Assembly: GCA_036274055.1 (NCBI GenBank)
Contig: DASUGM010000108.1
Span: 1-9,582 of the forward strand
Length of the DNA: 9,582 bases
Direction of reading: 5' to 3'
DNA from: DASUGM01 sp036274055
GTDB lineage: Bacteria > Acidobacteriota > Vicinamibacteria > Vicinamibacterales > SCN-69-37
Shown in pieces: positions 1-4,476 of this stretch. Every line of letters begins with the position of its first letter. Position 1 is the first letter of the stretch. Under the pieces are notes generated by a model. It saw only the letters and a list, made by a program, of their open reading frames with translations, did not search any database and was not told the DNA's origin. The position numbers and the translations under genes are program-made.

Positions 1-909
1 TTCTTTACCAATTTCCGCAATGGCGACGTCTCGCAGTGGGTGCGCACCGACGATCCGATCCGCGCTGCCGGCGAGCGCGAAACGATCACGAGCTCGACCG
101 GCCGCCAGTTCCTGTCGTTCGATGTCGTCAACCCGGACACGCAGTTCACCGGCTTTCAGCACGTCTGGCGGACGAAGAACAATGGCGGCGCGCAGGCGCA
201 GCTCGAAGCGAGTTGCAAATTCTTCGCCGCGTCGCAGCCGACCGGGTGCGGCGACTGGGTGCCGCTCGGCGTCGCGTTTCCGTTTGCGGCGGGGACGACG
301 GCAGCCTCGCCGAGCCGCCTTCCGGGCGACCTGACCAGCACGTTCTACGGCAGCGATCGCAGCGGCGGTCTGATCGTGTCAGCCGAGCGCGCCCGCGGCG
401 ATGCCGGCACGCTGTGGGTCGCGACCAGTTTCGGGCGCCTGTTCGTCTCGAAGAACGCCGACGCGGCCGGCGCCGCGGTGACGTTTGTGCGCATTGACAC
501 GGCGGCGATGCCCAACCGCTTCGTGACGCGGATCGTGGTCGATCGCAACGATCCGAACGTCGCGCTGATCGCCTATTCCGGTTTCAACGCGATCACGCCG
601 TCGACGCCCGGGCACATCTTCCGCGCGACCTACCGGCCCAGCACTGGCACGGCGACGTTCGAGTTGCTCGACGCGGATCTCGGCGATCTGCCGATCAACA
701 CGATCGCGTTCGACGATGCCCGCGGCGATCTTTACGCGGGCACCGACTTCGGTCCGCTGCTGCTGCGCCGCGGCACGTCGACCTGGGAACTGGCCGGCAT
801 CGGCTTCCCCGAAGCGCTGATGGTAGATCTCGAGATCGTCGTCGAGCAGCGCCTGCTCGTCGGCGCGACCCACGGACTCGGGATTTTCTACTTGCGACTC
901 CCAGGGTAG
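1..909 (+). CDS. BNR/beta-propeller-like protein, C-terminal part (5' truncated)
   Basis: An open frame enters from the left edge and ends at TAG 907-909, giving 302 visible residues; the start lies outside the window. Three blade-like motifs recur: TLWVATSFGRLF (about residues 137-148), DLYAGTDFG (243-251) and LLVGATHG (285-292). The hydrophobic-[TA]-x-x-G-[LIF] pattern is typical of BNR/sialidase-like, sortilin/VPS10-like and YCF48-like beta-propellers, which are usually secreted or periplasmic. Two cysteines flank SCKFFAASQPTGC, so a disulfide is possible and would fit export. No catalytic residues can be assigned, and such propellers are often structural or binding modules rather than hydrolases. 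The gene converges on the minus-strand beta-barrel gene, with an inverted repeat between them. The propeller class is an inference from the repeat pattern; the coding call itself is firm. Confidence 0.75.
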   Translation, partial: FFTNFRNGDVSQWVRTDDPIRAAGERETITSSTGRQFLSFDVVNPDTQFTGFQHVWRTKNNGGAQAQLEASCKFFAASQPTGCGDWVPLGVAFPFAAGTTAASPSRLPGDLTSTFYGSDRSGGLIVSAERARGDAGTLWVATSFGRLFVSKNADAAGAAVTFVRIDTAAMPNRFVTRIVVDRNDPNVALIAYSGFNAITPSTPGHIFRATYRPSTGTATFELLDADLGDLPINTIAFDDARGDLYAGTDFGPLLLRRGTSTWELAGIGFPEALMVDLEIVVEQRLLVGATHGLGIFYLRLPG

Positions 910-1041
910 GTTCTTTCGTTCGGAACTTCGGGAGTTCGGGCGTTCCGTTCTTCCGTTCTTCAGTTCTGCGAACTGAGCACCGTCGAACGCAAGAACGTAG
1001 GCACGGAACGCCCGAACTCCCGAAGCCCCGAACGAAAGAAC
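910..1041. repeat. Long inverted repeat between convergent genes (39-bp arms)
   Basis: The arm at 910-948 matches the reverse complement of 1003-1041 at 37 of 39 positions; the only differences are the two adjacent bases at 924-925. The 54-bp centre holds further nested pairing: CGTTCTT 954-960 with AAGAACG 991-997, and CAGTTC 961-966 with GAACTG 970-975. The arms are made of short degenerate GTTCGG/GTTCCG units. The element starts directly after the stop codon of the upstream gene and ends 11 bp before the stop codon of the convergent gene, so it could act as a bidirectional 3' structure. Neither arm is followed by a T-run, so it is not a canonical intrinsic terminator. No target-site duplication is visible at the ends. 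Confidence 0.9.
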
Positions 1042-1052
1042 GACAAGTGTTC

Positions 1053-2126
1053 TCAGAACTTGAAGTAGATGCCGCCGGTGATGATCGTCCGGACCTGGAT
1101 GCCCGTCCCTGAGAACACCGCAAATCCGTCGAGATTCGGTTCGCCAAGCGAGGAGCGGCGTCCGGTTGAGGCGTTGTTGCTGAACTGGATCGCGGGATTG
1201 GTAAACGATTCGATGAAGTCGGCGGGCGTGCCGGTGGCGATGCCTGGCGTCGCATCGACGACCAGTTGGCTGCCCTGGCCGCCGATGAGCGCGCGCGCGT
1301 CGATGCGCAGGCCGAGGCGCGCCGAGAGATCGTGGCGGACGCCGCCGCCGACGAGCGCCACCAGCGTGCGCCGCTGCATCGCGCGCACGGTGAGCGTGTC
1401 CGATTCGTCGATCGGCACTTCGCCGGCGATCGAGAACTGATAGCGGCCGGTGAGCGTCAGTGTCGCGTCGCCGGCGGAGGTGAGCAGGCCGCCGCCGAGC
1501 GTGACGTACGGCTGAAACGCGCCCGTGCCGAAGCCGCGCACCAGCGCGCCGGTGATGGCGATGTCCCGGCTCGCACCGGACGGCGAGGTCATCGTCGCCG
1601 AGATCTGCGGGTTGACGAGAAGCGGCGACGAGCCGAGCAGACCCGCGAACGCGGTCTCGAACGACGCTCGCGTCGTCTCGGCGGCGGCGAGCAGTTCGTC
1701 GGTGATATCGGCGGAGCCGCGCATGACGTCGAGCGCGGCTTCGAGCGTCCACTGCGGCGTCAGCCCGCGCCGCAGCCGCACGCCGAAGGTCGGCCCGGTC
1801 GAGGCATTCAGGCCGACGGCGCCGAGCGCGGGGTCGAGCGGCACGATGGGCGCCACTCCGAATCGGGCGTTGACGCCATTCAACAGCTCGGCGCCGTCGC
1901 CGAAAAACCAGGAGGGCACCGCGCGGCTCGGAAACAACACGCTGGTCGTCGTGATCGTCGCGCCCGGCGGCGGCAATGCCGCGTCGCCGGTGCTCGGCAG
2001 GCGGGCAATCGACACGCCGCCCACACCTTCGATCTCCCAGCCAATCGTTGTCTTCGTCGCGGCGGTCTGTGCTGCCGCCGAGACGGGGAGGGCGCACGCC
2101 AGAAGCAGTGCGATCGAGCACTTCAT
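1053..2126 (-). CDS. Putative outer-membrane beta-barrel protein
   Basis: This frame encodes 357 residues from ATG 2126-2124 to TGA 1055-1053. The start was chosen because it gives a clean signal peptide (MKCSIALLLACALPVSAAAQ, cleavage near residues 19-20). The frame stays open to an ATG at 2222, but that extension would read through the inverted repeat at 2159-2197 and bury the signal peptide. The mature protein is rich in short alternating polar/hydrophobic, Gly-flanked segments (for example QPYVTLGGGLL and LGLRIDARALIG). It ends in GGIYFKF, with the terminal phenylalanine expected of BAM-inserted outer-membrane barrels. The sequence resembles small porin-like or OmpA/OmpW-style barrels, but no specific family is recognised. 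No strong Shine-Dalgarno is seen. It is the last gene of the minus-strand run. Confidence 0.75.
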   Translation of the reverse strand: MKCSIALLLACALPVSAAAQTAATKTTIGWEIEGVGGVSIARLPSTGDAALPPPGATITTTSVLFPSRAVPSWFFGDGAELLNGVNARFGVAPIVPLDPALGAVGLNASTGPTFGVRLRRGLTPQWTLEAALDVMRGSADITDELLAAAETTRASFETAFAGLLGSSPLLVNPQISATMTSPSGASRDIAITGALVRGFGTGAFQPYVTLGGGLLTSAGDATLTLTGRYQFSIAGEVPIDESDTLTVRAMQRRTLVALVGGGVRHDLSARLGLRIDARALIGGQGSQLVVDATPGIATGTPADFIESFTNPAIQFSNNASTGRRSSLGEPNLDGFAVFSGTGIQVRTIITGGIYFKF

Positions 2127-2158
2127 GACGAGGCAGTGTATGTCGAAGGGTGGGCTGA

Positions 2159-2313
2159 GCGAAAAGCGCCTGTCAAGAGCGGATTCACAGGGAGAAGCAC
2201 GAGAAGAGCGGGAGAAAACCAAGAGAGTCTACTTTTGAAGAACCTCTCATGCTCTTCCTCTTGTTCGTCTCATTCTTCTCCCTGTGAATCCGCTCTTGGC
2301 AGGTGCTTTTCGC
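2159..2313. repeat. Long inverted repeat (39-bp arms) upstream of the beta-barrel gene
   Basis: The arm at 2159-2197 matches the reverse complement of 2275-2313 at 37 of 39 positions. Complementarity resumes further out, because GCTGAGC at 2154-2160 can pair with GCTCAGC in the heptamer repeat on the right after a short bulge. The 77-bp centre is purine-rich on its left (GAGAAGAGCGGGAGA) and pyrimidine-rich on its right, so the stem can continue imperfectly. The element fills most of the gap between the ATPase-domain gene and the beta-barrel gene. No transposase, terminal signature or target duplication is visible. One arm contains TTGACA on the minus strand (2176-2171), but no -10 hexamer lies at normal spacing. 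Confidence 0.9.
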
Positions 2314-2316
2314 TCC

Positions 2317-2337
2317 GCGCTCAGCGCTCAGCGCTCA
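2317..2337. repeat. Tandem heptamer GCGCTCA x3
   Basis: Three perfect copies of GCGCTCA lie at 2317-2323, 2324-2330 and 2331-2337. The last three bases (2335-2337) are the TGA stop codon of the minus-strand ATPase-domain gene. The array adjoins the right arm of the 2159-2313 inverted repeat and can pair with the GCTGAGC outside its left arm. Confidence 0.9.
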
Positions 2338-2895
2338 GCTCGCCAGGCTCTCAGTCCTCGGCCCCGCGGCCGGCAGCTCGATCTGAAAACACGATCCGCC
2401 GCCAGGCTGCGGCCGGTACCAGATGTATCCGTGATGCGCTTCAATCGTCACGCGAGTCGCGGGCAGGCCGCCGCCCTGGCGCATCCGATCGTCGGTGTCC
2501 CAGAGTTTCGCCAGCCGCTCGGGTGGGATGCCCGGGCCGGTGTCGCAGACTTCAATCAAGACGTAGGGAATGCGATCGACTCGGAGCGTCAGCGTGCCGC
2601 CATTCGGCATGACGTCGAGCGCATTGCGGCCAAGCCGGCGGACGGCGCGATACAACCGATCGGCGTACCCGATCACCGCCGCGGGCGACGCACACAGGGT
2701 CACATCGATCTTCACCCGCTGCTTGCGCGCGCGATCGGCCAGCCCATCGGCGACCGTCTGGCACAGCCAGCGCATGTCCACCCAATGCGGGCCGACGCCG
2801 CGCGGGACCCCGGTCGCGGCGACGCGAGCGAGCGTCCGCCCGGGGCCCGGATGGCGGGTCACGTCTTCGCGCGGAAGGCGGCTGAAGGCGTCCAT
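2335..2895 (-). CDS. Stand-alone histidine-kinase-like ATPase domain (HATPase_c) protein
   Basis: This is a 186-residue protein containing the GHKL ATP-binding fold of sensor kinases. The N box is LGRNALDVMPNGG (about residues 88-100), the G1 box is EVCDTGPGIPPE (about 114-125) and the G2-like box is GGGLPAT (about 141-147), followed by a typical C-terminal strand pattern (GGGSCFQIELPA). A segment like the usual pre-ATPase linker (VDMRWLCQTVADGLADRA) lies around residues 39-56. No HisKA dimerisation helix, phospho-acceptor histidine, transmembrane segment or sensor domain is present, and an in-frame TGA at 2901-2899 blocks any upstream extension. It could be an ATPase-only partner protein, an anti-sigma-type kinase or the remnant of a longer kinase. 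The first 38 residues are Pro/Arg/Gly-rich, so the true start could be internal. It lies 72 nt downstream of the DUF4159 gene on the same strand. Confidence 0.72.
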   Translation of the reverse strand: MDAFSRLPREDVTRHPGPGRTLARVAATGVPRGVGPHWVDMRWLCQTVADGLADRARKQRVKIDVTLCASPAAVIGYADRLYRAVRRLGRNALDVMPNGGTLTLRVDRIPYVLIEVCDTGPGIPPERLAKLWDTDDRMRQGGGLPATRVTIEAHHGYIWYRPQPGGGSCFQIELPAAGPRTESLAS

Positions 2896-2967
2896 TCGTC
2901 AGAAGCAAACGCAAAGCCCATGCCGGGCGACTGCGGCCCCTGGCGGCTCTCCGACGGACTATCGGCC

Positions 2968-3714
2968 TTAGCGGGTCAGACCGTAAATCAGGTAATTGAT
3001 GAAGAACTTGAACGCTTCGTTGGTCGGGTCCATCAAATAGATGCCCTGGCCCGACCACTCCATGTAATCGCCGATGTCCATGTTGTAGTCGATGACGACC
3101 TTCAGCCTTTTGGACGGATGACTGAAATCATGAATTCCGTAGAACTCGCCCATCAGTCCGCGCTCACCGAGCTGGCCCGGATACGGGACGGCGAGCGTTT
3201 TGATCTTGAAGAACGTGTTGAAGATTGGATGGGTGATCGACAGCCGCTCAATCTTCGCATCGGGGAGCACACGCAGCATCGCCGCTTCGAACACCGCCCA
3301 TTCCTCGGGGAAGTGGAAGTCGTCGACGATCAGGAATCCGCCCTTGTTGATGTAATTGCGCAGCCCGAGCACTTCGGACTCGGATGGAAACCAGTAGCCG
3401 GGCTCCGAGAGATAGGCGATCGGAAACTTGAGCAGCTCCGGATCGTCCATGCGGAGGATGTTGGTGCCGTTTGGATTCGGCGTGACCGCCGAAATCGCCG
3501 GCAGCAGGTTGTTGAGGTTGTGTTCCATGTCCGGGTAGTCGTACGACCAGCCCGGATATCGCGCGTACCACAGCCGCACGATCGTAAACCGGCCGTCGTA
3601 CGGGACGTTACGGCCGTAGCCGAACGCGCCGCCGAATGACGGCGGCCGCCGCTGCGCGCTCATCGGCAGCGCCAGCGCCAGCAGCACGGCAAGCGCGGCC
3701 AGCCTTCGTCTCAT
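2968..3714 (-). CDS. DUF4159 domain-containing exported protein
   Basis: This 248-residue protein has an N-terminal signal peptide (MRRRLAALAVLLALALPMSA, cleavage near residue 20). A single DUF4159-type domain follows: an N-terminal strand TIVRLWYARYPGW (44-56), a segment mentioning complete substrate-like positioning (FPIAYLSEPGYW, 97-108) and the hallmark GGFLIVDDFHFP (125-136), then the helix EEWAVFEAAMLRVLP. The length fits single-domain members of the family. The fold resembles class I glutamine-amidotransferase-like proteins without clear catalytic residues, and the biochemical function is unknown. In many bacteria DUF4159 genes sit near MoxR ATPase, DUF58 and VWA genes; none is visible here, although the neighbours beyond 3741 are all on the other strand. 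No Shine-Dalgarno is seen before ATG 3714-3712, and a -10-like TATAGT lies close upstream. The family call is from memory of its motifs. Confidence 0.85.
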   Translation of the reverse strand: MRRRLAALAVLLALALPMSAQRRPPSFGGAFGYGRNVPYDGRFTIVRLWYARYPGWSYDYPDMEHNLNNLLPAISAVTPNPNGTNILRMDDPELLKFPIAYLSEPGYWFPSESEVLGLRNYINKGGFLIVDDFHFPEEWAVFEAAMLRVLPDAKIERLSITHPIFNTFFKIKTLAVPYPGQLGERGLMGEFYGIHDFSHPSKRLKVVIDYNMDIGDYMEWSGQGIYLMDPTNEAFKFFINYLIYGLTR

Positions 3715-3725
3715 CGTGTGCTGCC

Positions 3726-3733
3726 ACTATACT
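3726..3733. promoter_or_regulatory. Candidate overlapping divergent -10 elements
   Basis: Overlapping -10-like hexamers occupy the short gap between two divergent genes. On the plus strand it is TATACT (3728-3733), and on the minus strand TATAGT (3731-3726); each matches TATAAT at five of six positions. Their placement would put transcription starts within a few bases of the start codons at 3741 (+) and 3714 (-), so both messages would be nearly leaderless. That fits the absence of clear Shine-Dalgarno sequences for both genes. No good -35 hexamer is seen on either strand, so this remains a weak prediction. Confidence 0.3.
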
Positions 3734-3740
3734 GAAGAGC

Positions 3741-4226
3741 GTGTTGCGAAAGATCCTCGCGGGCCTGGGCGCGCTGCTGGCGCTGTTCCACGTCTGGCTG
3801 TTCGCCGGCCAGATCTGGAGCGGACGACTGTCCGAGCCCGGCCTGCTCGTCCGCTGGCTGCTCGCGGCCGGGCTGATTGCGGCGCTGGCCGGCTTGCACC
3901 GCCGCGGGGCGCCGCTCGTCTTCGGACGGCAGGGCGTCGCCGTGTGGCTGCTGGCTGCGCTGCTGCATGGTCCGGCGCTCGCGGCACGGTTGGACGACGG
4001 CTTCGCGCCGATGGTGCCCGAAGTGGTCGCGACGGTCGCGCAGATCGCGACCGGCGTCGTGGGCGTCGCGCTCGCGGCTGCGGTGCTGCTCGCCGCCGCC
4101 GCGGTCACGATTGCGCCCGCGCTCTTCTTCCTCGCCATCGGCCTGCGCCTTCCGCGCCGTACCGCCGTGGTTGTCGCCCGATCCGGGCGATCGCCGCGGC
4201 CGCCTCCAACTCGGCTCGGCCGATAG
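3741..4226 (+). CDS. Small hydrophobic membrane protein of unknown function
   Basis: This encodes 161 residues from GTG 3741 to TAG 4224-4226. The frame is open upstream to 3636, but that part would overlap the divergent DUF4159 gene and reads as Ala/Pro-rich low-complexity sequence, so the GTG giving a hydrophobic N-terminus (MLRKILAGLGALLALFHVWL) is preferred; TTG 3744 is an alternative. Membrane segments are likely at about 4-24, 34-52, 65-82 and 97-134 (the last long enough for one or two helices). A basic, proline-rich tail (RSGRSPRPPPTRLGR) should face the cytoplasm. No family is recognised and no metal-binding or catalytic motif stands out. The TonB-receptor gene follows on the same strand after a 250-bp repeat-filled gap, so co-function is uncertain. 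The whole call rests on coding-like composition and hydrophobicity. Confidence 0.6.
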   Translation: MLRKILAGLGALLALFHVWLFAGQIWSGRLSEPGLLVRWLLAAGLIAALAGLHRRGAPLVFGRQGVAVWLLAALLHGPALAARLDDGFAPMVPEVVATVAQIATGVVGVALAAAVLLAAAAVTIAPALFFLAIGLRLPRRTAVVVARSGRSPRPPPTRLGR

Positions 4227-4240
4227 TCGTTCTTTCTTTC
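4197..4240 (+). terminator. Weak candidate terminator after the small membrane protein
   Basis: CGGCCG at 4197-4202 can pair with CGGCCG at 4217-4222 (14-nt loop). It is followed by a T-rich, C-interrupted stretch (TTCTTTCTTTC, 4230-4240) just after the stop codon at 4224-4226. The stem is short and the T-run is impure and displaced, so termination here is only possible. Confidence 0.2.
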
Positions 4241-4272
4241 TAACTCGTTTCTTGAGGCTCGCCTCGCATCGG

Positions 4273-4442
4273 CGATCGCGCGATCGCGCGATCGGGCGAT
4301 GGCAGTGCGTCCGCGTTGTGCGGTTTCGCGCGAAGGTCTGAGCGCTGGTTCCTTGCCGGGCCAGCAGAACTCCCTTCGCACGATCGCCCATCGCCCGATG
4401 CTTTGCCATCACCCGATCGCCCGATCGCCCATCGCCCGATCG
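4273..4442. repeat. CGATCG-type octamer runs in inverted orientation
   Basis: On the left, four consecutive octamers (CGATCGCG, CGATCGCG, CGATCGGG, CGATGGCA) fill 4273-4304. On the right, CCCGATCG units recur at 4412-4419, 4420-4427 and 4435-4442, with a 7-bp variant CCCATCG between the last two. The two blocks are roughly inverted: 4279-4304 matches the reverse complement of 4404-4429 at 23 of 26 positions. A 19-bp direct repeat also occurs at 4381-4399 and 4422-4440 (41-bp period). The enclosed segment 4305-4380 is non-repetitive; it has a 5-bp stem GCTGG 4344-4348 / CCAGC 4361-4365 and the pair GCGAAGG 4330-4336 / CCTTCGC 4373-4379. This element makes up most of the 250-bp gap at 4227-4476, which contains no credible gene. 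Confidence 0.85.
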
Positions 4443-4464
4443 ATCGCGGCGGGTCTCCCCCCTT

Positions 4465-4468
4465 GGAG
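4465..4468 (+). promoter_or_regulatory. Shine-Dalgarno GGAG of the TonB receptor
   Basis: GGAG lies 8 nt upstream of GTG 4477. It supports that GTG as the start, rather than TTG 4480 in the same frame. Confidence 0.75.
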
Positions 4469-4476
4469 TTGTTCTA

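Noticed and set aside
910..1041. Intrinsic terminator or insertion-sequence remnant
   Set aside because: No T-run follows either arm, and neither transposase fragments nor flanking direct duplications are visible.
379..2121. Long minus-strand open frame across the propeller and beta-barrel genes (580 codons)
   Set aside because: It is Arg/Asp/Ala-rich without hydrophobic-core patterns, runs antisense to one convincing gene and out of frame with another; this is typical of high-G+C shadow frames.
2171..2176. Perfect TTGACA on the minus strand as -35 of the beta-barrel gene
   Set aside because: The nearest -10-like hexamer (TACACT) is about 30 nt away, too far for a normal promoter.
2127..2222. 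N-terminal extension of the beta-barrel gene to ATG 2222
   Set aside because: It would place 32 residues, encoded largely by the inverted repeat, before a clean signal peptide.
1266..3639. Two long plus-strand open frames (1266-2612 and 2284-3639)
   Set aside because: Both lie antisense to the beta-barrel, ATPase-domain and DUF4159 genes, cross the intergenic palindrome, and have the Arg/His/Asp/Ala-rich composition of shadow frames.
4273..4442. CRISPR-like array
   Set aside because: Units are 7-8 bp and contiguous or irregularly spaced, with no 20-40 bp repeat/spacer periodicity and no cas gene.
4305..4476. Cobalamin riboswitch before the TonB receptor
   Set aside because: The segment GCCGGGCCAGCAGAACTCCC faintly recalls the 3' part of that riboswitch, but the conserved core with the B12 box is not present.
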